From Paracoccaceae bacterium (GTDB lineage Bacteria; Pseudomonadota; Alphaproteobacteria; Rhodobacterales; Rhodobacteraceae), in the NCBI GenBank assembly GCA_022843025.1, contig JALHOL010000002.1:434001-498000 (forward strand): a stretch of 64,000 nucleotides of DNA. The letters are read 5' to 3'. Below the pieces are notes generated by a model that worked only from the letters and a program-made list of their open reading frames with translations, was not told where the DNA came from and searched no databases. Positions 17,119-26,360 of this stretch are shown here, one piece after another. The number at the start of each line of letters is the position of its first letter. Within the stretch, counting starts at the first letter, position 1. The translations under genes were made by a program, and so were the position numbers.

Positions 17119-18102
17119 ATGCTCGCTTCGCTAAACGCATTCATCGTCGAACGTATGGGCGAAACCGGCCCGCTCCTGCTTGCGGGTGGGCTGGGGCTGT
17201 TGCTGATCCTTGTCACTGTGCCCTTCCTGCTCCGCAAGGAACCGGAACCCTTTGAAAAGCTGAAACAGCAAAACCGCGCCCCCGAGCGCGCCAAGGAACG
17301 CGCCGCCCGCGAAGGCGACCTCCGCCGCGCCTCCGACCGCAGCGACAAGCTCAACAAGTTCGCGCATTTCCTCGAACCGCAGGACAAGGAACAGATGTCC
17401 GCCGCCCGGCTTAAAATGCTGCGCGCGGGCTATCGCGGCAAGAATTCGGTCCGCATGTTCCACGCCATGCAGTTCCTGCTGGGCATCGGCCTGCTGCTGC
17501 TGGGGATGCTGTACACCTTCCTCGTCAGCCGCTCTCAGACGCTCGACATGCAGGCGATGGCGCTGTCCACCCTGCTGCCCGCCGCCGCCGGCTATTACCT
17601 GCCCACCTATTGGGTCCAACGCCGCCTGCAAACCCGCCAGGAGGCGATCACCGAAGGCTTCCCCGATGCGCTCGACATGATGCTTGTCTGCGTCGAAGCG
17701 GGTCAGTCGCTTGACCAGTCCATCGCCCGGGTCGCCAAGGAAATCGGTGCCGCCTATCCCGAACTGTCCGAAGAATTCGACATCGTCAGCCAAGAGGTCC
17801 GCGCGGGCAAGGAACGCGTCACCGTTCTGCGCGACATGTCCGAACGCGTCGGCCTTCCCGACATCACCTCTTTCGTCACCACGATGATCCAGTCCGCCAC
17901 CTTCGGTACCTCCATCGCCGAAGCGCTGCGCGTCTATTCCAACGAAATGCGTGACAAGCGCGTTATGCGCGCCGAAGAAAAGGCAAACACCTTGCCCACG
18001 AAGCTGACCCTCGGCACAATGCTCTTTACTGTGCCGCCCTTGATGGTGATCCTGATCGGGCCATCCATCCACGGCGTGATGAAGGCATTCGGAGGGGGCT
18101 GA
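17119..18102 (+). CDS. tadC: Flp pilus inner-membrane platform protein TadC
   Basis: 327 residues, a second type II F-domain protein, partner of TadB. It has an N-terminal helix (GPLLLAGGLGLLLILVTVPFLL), a central helix pair (FLLGIGLLLLGMLYTFLV), the F domain with LDMMLVCVEAGQSLDQSIARV and MIQSATFGTSIAEALRVYS, then a final helix. Three bases after tadB and 7 bases before the next gene, within one operon. Confidence 0.93.
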   Translation: MLASLNAFIVERMGETGPLLLAGGLGLLLILVTVPFLLRKEPEPFEKLKQQNRAPERAKERAAREGDLRRASDRSDKLNKFAHFLEPQDKEQMSAARLKMLRAGYRGKNSVRMFHAMQFLLGIGLLLLGMLYTFLVSRSQTLDMQAMALSTLLPAAAGYYLPTYWVQRRLQTRQEAITEGFPDALDMMLVCVEAGQSLDQSIARVAKEIGAAYPELSEEFDIVSQEVRAGKERVTVLRDMSERVGLPDITSFVTTMIQSATFGTSIAEALRVYSNEMRDKRVMRAEEKANTLPTKLTLGTMLFTVPPLMVILIGPSIHGVMKAFGGG

Positions 18103-18109
18103 GCCCAAC

Positions 18110-18673
18110 TTGATACGGCGTTACCTGACCGCTCTCGCGGGCCTCTCGCTTCTGGCCGCCTGTCAACCGACCGGCGGCCTTGGCACATCCGACACCCGCA
18201 CCGCCCCTGGCGTGAACGCCCGCGCTGATGGCGAAGATGGCCTGATCGTGGGCCACCGCCTGATGGAGTCGGGCGAATATGAACTGGCCCTCAAGGCCTA
18301 TATGCGCGCAGCGGGCGAGGTTGGCATCAATGCCGATGTCCTTTCGGCCATCGGCTCTGCCAACCTGCAACTTGGCCGCCTTGGACAGGCCGAACAGATC
18401 CTCCGCCGCGCCATCAAGGAAGATCCCACCTCCGTCCCCGCCCTCAACAATCTGGGCGTCGTGCTGATGGAACAGGGCAAACCGGCCGAGGCCCGGCTGA
18501 TCTTCCAGCAGGCCTTTGCGCAGGACAGTGGCGAAACGGACTCCATTCGCGAAAATCTGCGCCTTGCTATCGCGCAAAGCGAAGCAAACGTGTATGAAGA
18601 ACCCCAAGAAGAGCCGAATTTCTCCCTCGTGCGGCGCGGTCAGGGCCAGTTTGTCCTGCTTTCGCAGCTCTAG
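18110..18673 (+). CDS. tadD: TPR lipoprotein of the tad locus (TadD-like), first copy
   Basis: 187 residues starting with TTG at 18110, 7 bases after tadC, with GGAGGGGG as ribosome site about 12 bases upstream. There is a lipobox (LSLLAAC). Tetratricopeptide repeats occupy residues 45-145 (LMESGEYELALKAYMRAAGE, LGRLGQAEQILRRAIKEDP, MEQGKPAEARLIFQQAF). TadD-type proteins help assemble or stabilise the secretin. The non-ATG start and overlap with the platform operon argue for low, coupled translation. Confidence 0.88.
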   Translation: MIRRYLTALAGLSLLAACQPTGGLGTSDTRTAPGVNARADGEDGLIVGHRLMESGEYELALKAYMRAAGEVGINADVLSAIGSANLQLGRLGQAEQILRRAIKEDPTSVPALNNLGVVLMEQGKPAEARLIFQQAFAQDSGETDSIRENLRLAIAQSEANVYEEPQEEPNFSLVRRGQGQFVLLSQL

Positions 18674-18712
18674 GGGGGCCAAAGGATCGAGCAGCAAAAA
18701 GGACGCAGCAAG

Positions 18713-19558
18713 ATGCGCCACCCTGTCCTGGTTGCCCTGTGCCTCACCGGCACGGTGGCCCTCTCCGCCTGTCAGAAATCCTCGGACGCCGAGGTGCAGC
18801 GCGCCATTCAAAGCGTCAATGTCATTGATGAGACGAACCTCAATGACATCATGCTCACCGTGGGCGACCCGAATGAGGCGGTGGCCTATTTCAACAAGGC
18901 CGTCACCGATCAGCCCGACCGTGTCGATCTCAAGCGCGGTCTTGGCAAATCGCTGATCCGCGCCAACCGCCCGGCCGAGGCTGTCGCAGTCTGGGGCGCC
19001 ATCGCCAACTCGCCCGAAGGCACGCCCGAAGACCGCGTCGCCCTCGCCGATTCCCTGATCCGCACGAATGAATGGGACAAGGCCGCGGCCGAGCTGAACC
19101 GCATCCCCCCCACGCACGAAACCTTTGAACGCTACCGCCTCGAAGCGATGGTCGCCGACAGCCGCAAGGATTGGAAAAAGGCCGACAGCTTCTACGAAAT
19201 CGCCGCCGGCATGACCACGAAACCCGCAGGCGTCTATAACAACTGGGGCTTCTCCAAACTCAGCCGCGCCGATTACTCCGGTGCGGAACGGCTCTTCACC
19301 CAGGCGCTGACCTTCGACAACAGCCTTTTCACCGCCAAGAACAACCTCGTCATGGCCCGTGGCGCGCAGCGCAAATATGACCTGCCCGTCATCACCACGA
19401 CCCAGACGGAAAAGGCGGAATTGCTTTACACCCTTGCGCTGACCGCCATCAAAAAAGGTGATGTCGCCGTGGGCAAAGCCCTGCTGCAAGACGCCATCTC
19501 CACCCATCCCCAGCATTTCGAGGCCGCCGTCCGCAGCCTTGCCGCGCTCGAGGCCTGA
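18713..19558 (+). CDS. TPR lipoprotein of the tad locus, second copy
   Basis: 281 residues with a lipobox (GTVALSAC) and TPR-like helical repeats through most of its length (NEAVAYFNKAVTDQPDRVDL, KDWKKADSFYEIAAG, YSGAERLFTQALTFDNS, KGDVAVGKALLQDAI). It is related in architecture to the preceding gene but longer. Probably periplasmic, acting in pilus assembly with the secretin. It is 39 bases after the first TPR gene and 6 bases before the prepilin peptidase. Confidence 0.87.
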   Translation: MRHPVLVALCLTGTVALSACQKSSDAEVQRAIQSVNVIDETNLNDIMLTVGDPNEAVAYFNKAVTDQPDRVDLKRGLGKSLIRANRPAEAVAVWGAIANSPEGTPEDRVALADSLIRTNEWDKAAAELNRIPPTHETFERYRLEAMVADSRKDWKKADSFYEIAAGMTTKPAGVYNNWGFSKLSRADYSGAERLFTQALTFDNSLFTAKNNLVMARGAQRKYDLPVITTTQTEKAELLYTLALTAIKKGDVAVGKALLQDAISTHPQHFEAAVRSLAALEA

Positions 19559-19564
19559 TTACCG

Positions 19565-20083
19565 ATGCGGCTCGACGATCTGCCTTCGCTGTGGTCCGCC
19601 CTGTGGTTCCTGCTGCCAGTGCTGGCCATCAGCATCTGGGTGTCCTGGTCCGACATGAAATTCATGAAAATCCCCAACACCGCCGTTCTGGCCCTGGCGG
19701 CGGTGTTCATCGTGATCGGCCTCATCGCCCTGCCCTTCGAAAGCTATCTCTGGGGCCTCGCCCTCGGTGTGATCACGCTGGTTGCAGGCTTTGTCGCCTC
19801 GGCAGTGCGGATGGTGGGCGCGGGCGATTCCAAATTTGCCGCCGCCATGGCCCCTTTCTTTGCCGAATCCAGCCCCGCGCTGGTGTTCGTGCTGTTCTCT
19901 GTCTGCCTGCTCGCCGCCTTCTTCGCGCATCGGCTGATGCGGCTTGTACCGCCTTTCCGTGCCGCCACCGCCGACTGGGCCAGCTGGACCCATCGCAAAT
20001 TCCCCATGGGCCTCGCGCTGTCGGGCACCATCAGTTTCTATTTTCTGCTCGGTCTCCTCATATCTGCCCGAATTTCTCCATGA
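19565..20083 (+). CDS. cpaA: Prepilin peptidase CpaA/TadV (A24 family)
   Basis: 172 residues, a polytopic aspartyl protease that removes the pilin leader. The two catalytic aspartates are visible: D30 in SWSDMKFMKIPN and D88 in the GxGD motif (VGAGDSKFAAA). About five membrane helices, with no zinc-binding N-terminal methylase domain, as expected for the short Tad type. Its substrates should be the three GAVT-x-DW pilins upstream. Confidence 0.93.
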   Translation: MRLDDLPSLWSALWFLLPVLAISIWVSWSDMKFMKIPNTAVLALAAVFIVIGLIALPFESYLWGLALGVITLVAGFVASAVRMVGAGDSKFAAAMAPFFAESSPALVFVLFSVCLLAAFFAHRLMRLVPPFRAATADWASWTHRKFPMGLALSGTISFYFLLGLLISARISP

Positions 20084-20138
20084 ATGAAGGCTAATCCGGT
20101 CGGGTAACGATCCCGCCCCCGACCGGAGAGCCACAGGC

Positions 20139-21491
20139 ATGAACGCCCCTTCCGCACCGCTGACACAGACCACGGCTCAGCCTGCCGCCCCGACCCCGTC
20201 GGTGACGCCGCCGCCACAGCCCCGGTCACTTGCGGAAACCGGCCTCTCGCCCGTTCTCTTGCGCGATCTCCTGCTCAAGACGATGTTCCGCATGAACCTC
20301 GAATATGTCACCGACATTTCGCGGATCATCGCCCTGCCGCTGACGCTGATCCAGGAAATGGTCGACAGCGCCCGCACCCAAAGATTCATCGAGGCGACAG
20401 GCACCCTGCACGCCACCTCCAGCAGCGAGATGGGCTATCAGCTCACCGATGCCGGCAAGGCGCGCGCGCTTGATGCGCTGTCCCAATCCGAATATTACGG
20501 CGCGGCCCCGATCCCGCTCGAAATGTACAAGGAACAGGTCAAACGCCAGTCGGTCCGCAACATCATGCTGACGCGGCAGGAACTGCTCAAGGGGATGGGC
20601 CACCTGATCCTTCCCCCCGACCTGATCGACAATCTGGGTCCCGCCGTCACATCGGGCCGGTCCATCCTGATGTATGGCCCCCCCGGCAACGGGAAATCCT
20701 CCATCTCAAACGGCATCCGCGATGCACTGGGTGACAAGATCTATGTCCCCCGCGCCATCGAATATTCCGGCCAGATCATCACGGTCTATGACCCGATCGT
20801 TCACGCTGCCGCCGAAGAACAGGTCGATGATCCCAACAGCCTGCGCCGCACCGGCAACCGCTATGACGCACGCTACATCCGCTGCGAACGCCCGACCGTT
20901 ATCACCGGCGGTGAACTGACGCTCGACATGCTTGATCTGAAATACAACCCCACCGCCCGCACCTACAACGCCTCGCTCCAGCTCAAGGCCACGGGCGGCA
21001 TCTTCATCATCGACGACCTTGGTCGCCAGTCTGAGCCGCCGCAAAAGATCGTCAACCGCTGGATCGTTCCGCTGGAAGAAAGCCGCGACATCCTTGCCCT
21101 GCAATCGGGCGAAAAATTCACCGTCCCCTTCGACACGCTGGTGATCTTCTCCACGAACTTCCACCCCAACGAAATCTTCGACGGCGCGGCCCTGCGTCGT
21201 ATCTTCTTCAAAATCAAGATCGACGGCCCCAATCAGGAAAACTTCCTGAAGATCTTCGCCCTTGTGGCCCGCAAGAAGAAGATGCCGCTGGACGAGAAAT
21301 CCCTCGTCCACCTGCTCAAGGTGAAATACCCCACGATCAACAACAACTATGCCAACTATCAGCCGGTCTTCCTGATCGACCAGATGATCTCCATCTGCGA
21401 TTTCGAGGGTATCCCCTATCAGATGACCCCCGAGTTGATCGATCGCGCCTGGGCCAACATGTTCGTCCGCGACGAAAAGATCGCGAAGTAA
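20139..21491 (+). CDS. AAA ATPase at the end of the tad locus
   Basis: 450 residues. There is a Pro/Thr-rich N-terminal 40 residues, a winged-helix-like segment (LLLKTMFRMNLEYVTDISRI), then an AAA module: Walker A GPPGNGKSS near residue 180, Walker B GGIFIIDDLGRQ, sensor-like VIFSTNFHPNEIFDGAALRR. It is found next to tad genes in many Rhodobacteraceae, so a role in pilus regulation or assembly is likely but not demonstrated by sequence. The GGAGAG ribosome site supports the ATG at 20139. It closes the locus. Confidence 0.85.
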   Translation: MNAPSAPLTQTTAQPAAPTPSVTPPPQPRSLAETGLSPVLLRDLLLKTMFRMNLEYVTDISRIIALPLTLIQEMVDSARTQRFIEATGTLHATSSSEMGYQLTDAGKARALDALSQSEYYGAAPIPLEMYKEQVKRQSVRNIMLTRQELLKGMGHLILPPDLIDNLGPAVTSGRSILMYGPPGNGKSSISNGIRDALGDKIYVPRAIEYSGQIITVYDPIVHAAAEEQVDDPNSLRRTGNRYDARYIRCERPTVITGGELTLDMLDLKYNPTARTYNASLQLKATGGIFIIDDLGRQSEPPQKIVNRWIVPLEESRDILALQSGEKFTVPFDTLVIFSTNFHPNEIFDGAALRRIFFKIKIDGPNQENFLKIFALVARKKKMPLDEKSLVHLLKVKYPTINNNYANYQPVFLIDQMISICDFEGIPYQMTPELIDRAWANMFVRDEKIAK

Positions 21492-21520
21492 TCAGCGCTG
21501 CGCAGATGGAACGGACAGGA

Positions 21521-21607
21521 CCGGAGGTTAGACACCCCGTCAGCCAACGGTTCTTGAACCGGTGGCGAACCATTGGCTGACCCCCGTGGGATATCTTCAC
21601 AGAGAAG
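21521..21607 (-). repeat. Dispersed structured element, copy at the tad/fau junction (box degenerate)
   Basis: Read on the minus strand, it has a 9-bp stem GTCAGCCAA/TTGGCTGAC (21573-21581 with 21539-21547), an inner CGGTTC-AA-GAACCG hairpin, and a trailing GGGGT/ACCTC stem. It matches 59556-59628 at about 84 percent. The leading box is decayed (CTTCTCTGTGAAGATATCCC). It lies between convergent genes (the AAA ATPase and fau), so it may also end their transcripts. Confidence 0.75.
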
Positions 21608-21622
21608 AATGGACAGGGTCAG

Positions 21623-22174
21623 TCAGGTGAACCGACGGATGCCCTCTTCCGTCACGATCACATCCAGTCGTTGATCATACTGGTCTATCGGCACCTCTGG
21701 CAGTTCCTGCGCCGCAAAGGCGAAGCCCACCGCCAGCACCGGATGCCGCGCGCGCAGTCCCGCCAGCGTGCGGTCATAGAACCCGCCGCCATAGCCCAGC
21801 CGATAGCCCCGCGCGTCAAAACCCACCAGTGGCACGATCACCACTTCCGGCTCGATCCACGCGCCGTCGGCCGGGATGCGCGCGCCGAATTCCCCGTCCA
21901 CCATCGCGCAACCGGGTGACCATTCGCGAAACCGCAGCGCCTGCCCGGGCCCAAGGATGACCGGCACCCCCACCGCCCCCTGATGCGCGGCCATCGCAGC
22001 AGTCGGATCGATCTCTGTCCGCATCGCCATATACCCGGCCAGCGCCCGCCCCCGATGCGCCGCCAGCAGATCGGCCAGCAATTCCGCTGCCTGCCCCTGC
22101 CCCCGCGCAAAAGCCTCTTTCCGCGCCGCAAAGGCCGCCTTGCGCGCCGTGGCTTTGTCCATGTCCACGCTCAT
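21623..22174 (-). CDS. 5-formyltetrahydrofolate cyclo-ligase
   Basis: 183 residues. It converts 5-formyl-THF to 5,10-methenyl-THF using ATP, salvaging folate. The family signature GYGGGFYDRTL is present, along with the N-terminal basic substrate-binding helix (ARKAAFAARKEAF) and MRTEIDP. The start at 22174 overlaps the mgtE stop (ATGA), which decides it over the internal ATG at 22162 and over longer upstream frames. The gene is probably coupled to mgtE. Confidence 0.92.
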   Translation of the reverse strand: MSVDMDKATARKAAFAARKEAFARGQGQAAELLADLLAAHRGRALAGYMAMRTEIDPTAAMAAHQGAVGVPVILGPGQALRFREWSPGCAMVDGEFGARIPADGAWIEPEVVIVPLVGFDARGYRLGYGGGFYDRTLAGLRARHPVLAVGFAFAAQELPEVPIDQYDQRLDVIVTEEGIRRFT

Positions 22175-23541
22175 ATAAGCACCAGCGTCGCAAAGCCCAG
22201 AAAGGCCAGGAACCCCATCACATCCGTCAACGTGGTGACAAAGGTGCCCGATGCCAGCGCCGGGTCCAGCCCCATCCTGTCCATCGTAAGCGGCACCAGC
22301 ACGCCGCCCAGCGCCGCCACGATCTGGTTCACGATCATCGCCGCCGCCAGCACCGCCCCGATCCACGGATCACCGAACAACCCCCAGCCCGCCAACCCGA
22401 TCACCACTGCCAGCGCCACCCCGTTCATCGCCCCGGCCGCCAGTTCGCGCAAAACCACCCGCCGCGCGTTGCTTGCCGTCAGGTCGCGCGCCGCCAAGGC
22501 CCGCACCGCCACGGCCAGCGATTGCGTCCCCGCCACCCCCCCGGTCGAGGCGACAATCGGCATCAACGCCGCCAGCGCCACGATGGCCGCAATCGTCGCC
22601 TCAAAGCGCGAAATGACAAAGGCCGAGATGGACGCCGTGAACAGGTTCACCACCAGCCAGGGCAGCCGCTGCCGGACGGTGGCAAAGGGGCCGTCCAGCA
22701 CGCTCGCCTCCTGCCCCACGCCTGCCAGACGCAGCATGTCTTCCTCATGCGCCTCATCCAGCACGTTCATCGCGTCGTCGATGGTGATCACCCCCACCAA
22801 CCGCCCTCCGGCATCGACCACCGGGCAGGAAATCAGGTGATACTGGTTGAAGATATAGGCGATCTCTTCCTCATCCTCCGTCGCCTCGACGGTGCGGAAA
22901 CTGTCCTCCGACAGATCCTTCAGCGCCACATCCCGCCGCGCCGAAAGGATGCGCCCCAGCGTGACATAGCCAAGCGGTTTCATCCGCGGATCGACAAGGA
23001 TCACGTGATAGAACTGATCAGGCAGCACCACATCGCCGCGCATATGATCAATGGCGTCGCCCACCGTCCAGTGTTCGGGGGCCACCACCACTTCGCGCTG
23101 CATCAGGCGGCCTGCCGATCCTTCCGGATAGGCCATGGCCTGTTCCACCGCCACCCGGTCAGCCAGATCCAGCGCATCCAGAATGCGCCCCTGCGCCGGG
23201 GCCTCCAGATCTTCCAGAATATCGACCACGTCATCGGTATCCAGATCGCGCACCGCCTCGGCCACCACCGAAACGGGCAGACTCTCGATCACCTCTTCGC
23301 GGATCGTCTCATCAATCTCGGACAGCAGATCACCGTCGATCTCGCCGGCATAGATGGCCAGAAAATCCCGCCGCTCGCGCTGGTCGATCTGTTCCAGAAA
23401 ATCGGCGATATCGGCCGCATGCAGCGGCTCCATCAACCGCAGGACAAGCGCATCGTCCCCAGCTTCGACCGCCGCGCGGATCGCCTCGACGCGGGCGTCA
23501 TCCAGCTCGACCTCTTCGATCCCTGCCTCGTTTTCCGCCAT
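22171..23541 (-). CDS. mgtE: Magnesium transporter MgtE
   Basis: 456 residues. An N-terminal MgtE superhelical domain (LMEPLHAADIADFLEQID, VEAVRDLDTDDVVDILEDL-like), two CBS domains (about residues 140-260, e.g. YVTLGRILSARRDV, LVGVITIDDAMNVL) and a C-terminal five-helix pore domain with VASTGGVAGTQSLAV and GLDPALASGTFVTTLTDVMG. It imports Mg2+ and gates by intracellular Mg2+ bound at the CBS/N domain. It overlaps the downstream fau start by 4 bases. Confidence 0.94.
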   Translation of the reverse strand: MAENEAGIEEVELDDARVEAIRAAVEAGDDALVLRLMEPLHAADIADFLEQIDQRERRDFLAIYAGEIDGDLLSEIDETIREEVIESLPVSVVAEAVRDLDTDDVVDILEDLEAPAQGRILDALDLADRVAVEQAMAYPEGSAGRLMQREVVVAPEHWTVGDAIDHMRGDVVLPDQFYHVILVDPRMKPLGYVTLGRILSARRDVALKDLSEDSFRTVEATEDEEEIAYIFNQYHLISCPVVDAGGRLVGVITIDDAMNVLDEAHEEDMLRLAGVGQEASVLDGPFATVRQRLPWLVVNLFTASISAFVISRFEATIAAIVALAALMPIVASTGGVAGTQSLAVAVRALAARDLTASNARRVVLRELAAGAMNGVALAVVIGLAGWGLFGDPWIGAVLAAAMIVNQIVAALGGVLVPLTMDRMGLDPALASGTFVTTLTDVMGFLAFLGFATLVLI

Positions 23542-23686
23542 ATCGCACCCTGCCCGATTACCCGCACCCCGGCGAAAGCTGTTTCTGGGAAACAGGGGCC
23601 AAGGGGAAATTTACCCATGCGCCAAAAGATCATAGCTTTGCAAGCAAAGCATGACGCGCCAACCCCGGCGCAGGCAAAGGTTTGAC

Positions 23687-24964
23687 ATGGCCGATCTTCT
23701 TCTAGGACAGGTGCTGTCCTTCACCGCCGATCCGTTTATCGAGGGCGAAACCGCCGCCCGGCACGAAACCCACGGCGCGGTGCTGGTCGACGCGGGCCGC
23801 ATCATCGCCACCGGCCCCGCCGATACCCTGCGCGCTGCCCATCCGCAGGCCCGCATCCATGACTATGGCCGCGCCCTCATCACAGCGGGCTTCATTGACG
23901 CCCATGTCCATTACCCGCAGACCGCCATCATCGCCTCCTGGGGCAAACGCCTGATCGACTGGCTCAACAGCTATACCTTCCCCGAAGATATGCGCTTTGC
24001 CGATCCCGCCTATGCCGACATGATCGCCAACCGCTACCTCGACCTCGCTACTGCCCATGGCACCACCACCGTCTGCACCTATTCCACCATCCACCCCGCA
24101 TCGGTGGACGCCATCTTCACCGCCGCCCAGACGCGCGGGATGCGCCTCTATGCGGGCAAAACCTGCATGGACAGGAACGCCCCCGAAGGCCTGCGCGACA
24201 CCGCCCAATCCGCCTATGACGACAGCAAGGCGCTGTTGGAGAAATGGCACGGACAAGACAGGTTGAACTACGTCATCACCCCCCGCTTCTCGCCCACCTC
24301 CACCCCGGAACAACTGGCCGCGCTCGGCAGCCTCTGGCGCGAATACCCCGATTGCCTGATGCAAACCCACCTCTCCGAACAAACGGATGAAATCGCTTGG
24401 GTGCGCGACCTCTTCCCCCAATCGCGCGACTATCTGGATACGTACGAAGCCCAGGGCCTGCTGCGCGAAGGTGCCGTCTACGGCCATGCCATCCACCTGA
24501 CCGACCGCGAAAAATCCCGCCTGATCGAGGCCGGCGCCAGCCTCGTGCATTGCCCCACCTCCAACACCTTCATCGGGTCGGGCCTTTTCGACATGTCCCT
24601 CGCCCGCCACCTCCGCGTGGGCCTCGCCACCGATACCGGCGGCGGGTCGTCCTTTTCCATGCTCCACACCATGGCCGCCGCCTATGAGGTGGCGCAACTG
24701 CGCGGTCAGGCCCTCCATCCCTCGCAACTGCTCTGGCTCGCCACCATCGGCTCCGCCCGTGCCCTGCGGGCCGAGCACCGCATCGGCAACATCGCCCCGG
24801 GGATGGAGGCGGACCTGACGATCCTCGACCTCGCCTCAACCCCCGCCATCGCCCAAGCCACGGCGCGGGCCGAAACGATCTGGCAGGCGCTCTTTCCCAC
24901 CATCATGATGGGAGACGACCGCGCCATCCGCACCGTCTGGATCGGCGGCAAACCCCTGCGCTGA
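23687..24964 (+). CDS. guaD: Guanine deaminase
   Basis: 425 residues of the amidohydrolase superfamily, hydrolysing guanine to xanthine and ammonia. Metal ligands are in FIDAHVHYPQ; the sequence WGKRLIDWLNSYTFPEDMRF is characteristic of guanine deaminases, with later landmarks MQTHLSEQTDE, YGHAIHLTDRE, LVHCPTSNTFIGSGLF and GLATDTGGGSSFSML. I chose MADLLLGQVL at 23687 over a start 12 codons upstream. It lies near an 8-oxoguanine deaminase on the opposite strand, which suggests local purine salvage. Confidence 0.93.
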   Translation: MADLLLGQVLSFTADPFIEGETAARHETHGAVLVDAGRIIATGPADTLRAAHPQARIHDYGRALITAGFIDAHVHYPQTAIIASWGKRLIDWLNSYTFPEDMRFADPAYADMIANRYLDLATAHGTTTVCTYSTIHPASVDAIFTAAQTRGMRLYAGKTCMDRNAPEGLRDTAQSAYDDSKALLEKWHGQDRLNYVITPRFSPTSTPEQLAALGSLWREYPDCLMQTHLSEQTDEIAWVRDLFPQSRDYLDTYEAQGLLREGAVYGHAIHLTDREKSRLIEAGASLVHCPTSNTFIGSGLFDMSLARHLRVGLATDTGGGSSFSMLHTMAAAYEVAQLRGQALHPSQLLWLATIGSARALRAEHRIGNIAPGMEADLTILDLASTPAIAQATARAETIWQALFPTIMMGDDRAIRTVWIGGKPLR

Positions 24965-25093
24965 TCCCGTCGCAGCCCGCACGCGCCCCAATCCGCATGA
25001 TGTGCGCAGTCTCGCGCAACGCCATCCCGGATGCACGACCAGACCCCGTCAAAAACAATAAGATACCGATTATTAGGGTTAACGCGCCCGCCC

Positions 25094-25164
25094 CCTTCAT
25101 CTTGGCAAAAATACCCTCAGGGGGTGAATTGGCGCACAGCGCCAAGAGGGGGCGGAACGCCCCC
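25094..25164 (+). repeat. Dispersed structured element, full copy between guaD and the formate channel
   Basis: The box CCTTCATCTTGGCAAAAATA is followed by CCCTCAGGGGGTGA. Stem 1 is TTGGCGC/GCGCCAA (25129-25135 with 25139-25145) and stem 2 is GGGGGCG/CGCCCCC (25148-25154 with 25158-25164, GAA loop). It lies between two convergent genes. The order of box, variable stem and G-run/C-run hairpin recurs at 34319 and 59533. Confidence 0.8.
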
Positions 25165-25175
25165 TGCACCTTCCT

Positions 25176-25955
25176 TCACTTCCCCGCCATCGCCGGAAAG
25201 GCAAACCGATAGGCCAGCGCCACGCCCCCCGCGCCCCCGATCACATTGCCAAGGCTCACCCAGAACAGGTTCCCCGCCGCCCCCGCCAAAGGCACCTCGC
25301 CCCCTGCCAGCCAACCCAGCGGCAACAGGAACATGTTCGCCACCGAATGCTCCAGCCCCAGCGCGACAAAGGCCGTCACCGGCCACAGCACCGCCAGCAC
25401 CCGGTCCGTCACCGACCGCGCCGCGAAACTCAGCCACACCGCCAGACAGACCAGCGCATTGCACAGCGCGCCCCGGATCACAGCCTCCCAAGGCCCCAGC
25501 CCGGCCTTGGCCTCCGCCGCCCGCACGGCCACCGCCCCCATCGGCCCCTCGGCCAGCCCGGAAAACCCAAAGGCCAGCGCAAGCCCCACAGCCCCGATCA
25601 GGTTTCCCAGCCAGACAATCCCCCAATTCCGCAACAGGGCTCCCGGCGTGATGCGCCCATCCACCGCCGCCATCACCATCAGCGCATTGCCAGTGAACAG
25701 TTCCGCCCCGCCCACGACCACAAGGATCAACCCCAGCGCAAAGACCGCACCGCCCAGCACGCGGCCCGGGCCAAATCCGGGGTCCACCCCCGCCATGGCC
25801 ATGCACCAGGCCGCCGCCCCAAATCCGATGAACGCGCCCGCCAGCACGGCCAGCACCAGCATCCGCCCTGCGGGAAGCGCGGCCTTGGCCACCCCCGCCG
25901 TCTCGATCAGCGCGGCGATCTCGGCGGGTCTATAGGCATCTGTCGGCCCCTGCAT
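25176..25955 (-). CDS. Formate/nitrite transporter family channel
   Basis: 259 residues, a FocA/NirC-type pentameric anion channel with six membrane helices. Family features are GGAELFTGNALMVMAA (the second helix break with the Thr/Asn-rich turn) and GLEHSVANMFLLPLG. The frame is open further upstream, but MQGPTDAYRP at 25955 follows a GAGGGAGGG ribosome site. Formate or nitrite specificity is not decidable here. A formate dehydrogenase is not in view. Confidence 0.87.
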   Translation of the reverse strand: MQGPTDAYRPAEIAALIETAGVAKAALPAGRMLVLAVLAGAFIGFGAAAWCMAMAGVDPGFGPGRVLGGAVFALGLILVVVGGAELFTGNALMVMAAVDGRITPGALLRNWGIVWLGNLIGAVGLALAFGFSGLAEGPMGAVAVRAAEAKAGLGPWEAVIRGALCNALVCLAVWLSFAARSVTDRVLAVLWPVTAFVALGLEHSVANMFLLPLGWLAGGEVPLAGAAGNLFWVSLGNVIGGAGGVALAYRFAFPAMAGK

Positions 25956-26036
25956 GGCATCCCTCCCTCTGTCGCGAAAAAGGGGAACCAACCGCACACC
26001 GCGCTGCCTTGCAGGCGGCATGGCCGCAGCGGCAGC

Positions 26037-26348
26037 CTATTCCGCCAGTTCCCACCCGTCCGGATAGAAATCATGCGCCAGCGCGATCTCGGTGGCCACC
26101 CGTTCCTTGTCCCAGATCGCCTCCGGCGTCACCGGGATCGGCCCGAAACTGGCAATCACCGTTTCATTGTCGCCCACCCGCCGCGGCTTGAACCCGCGCA
26201 CCTTCAACGCCTTTTCAAAGGCGTTCCAGTTCGCGTCGGTTTCCTCGACGAAGAACATGAAATCAATGACCGATTCCTTCGGCAGATTCTTCACCCCCTT
26301 GAAGGTGGCAAAGGTATCGCGTCGCTGGGCTTCATAGTTATGTGACAT
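26037..26348 (-). CDS. rraB: Ribonuclease E inhibitor RraB family protein
   Basis: 103 residues matching the RraB fold: an N-terminal acidic/aromatic strand region (VIDFMFFVEETDANWNAFEKAL) and a C-terminal helix ending HDFYPDGWELAE, with TPEAIWDKERVATEIA before it. In gammaproteobacteria RraB binds RNase E and dampens mRNA decay; the family call rests on overall pattern rather than a short motif. It sits 13 bases upstream of the next gene's stop, on the same strand. Confidence 0.75.
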   Translation of the reverse strand: MSHNYEAQRRDTFATFKGVKNLPKESVIDFMFFVEETDANWNAFEKALKVRGFKPRRVGDNETVIASFGPIPVTPEAIWDKERVATEIALAHDFYPDGWELAE

Positions 26349-26360
26349 TCCCGCCCCCTA

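Noticed and set aside
21492-21622. 6S RNA (ssrS) next to the fau gene
   Set aside because: Position fits, but the required long closing stem and central bubble were not found, and a homologous element exists at 59533, so I treat it as a dispersed repeat.
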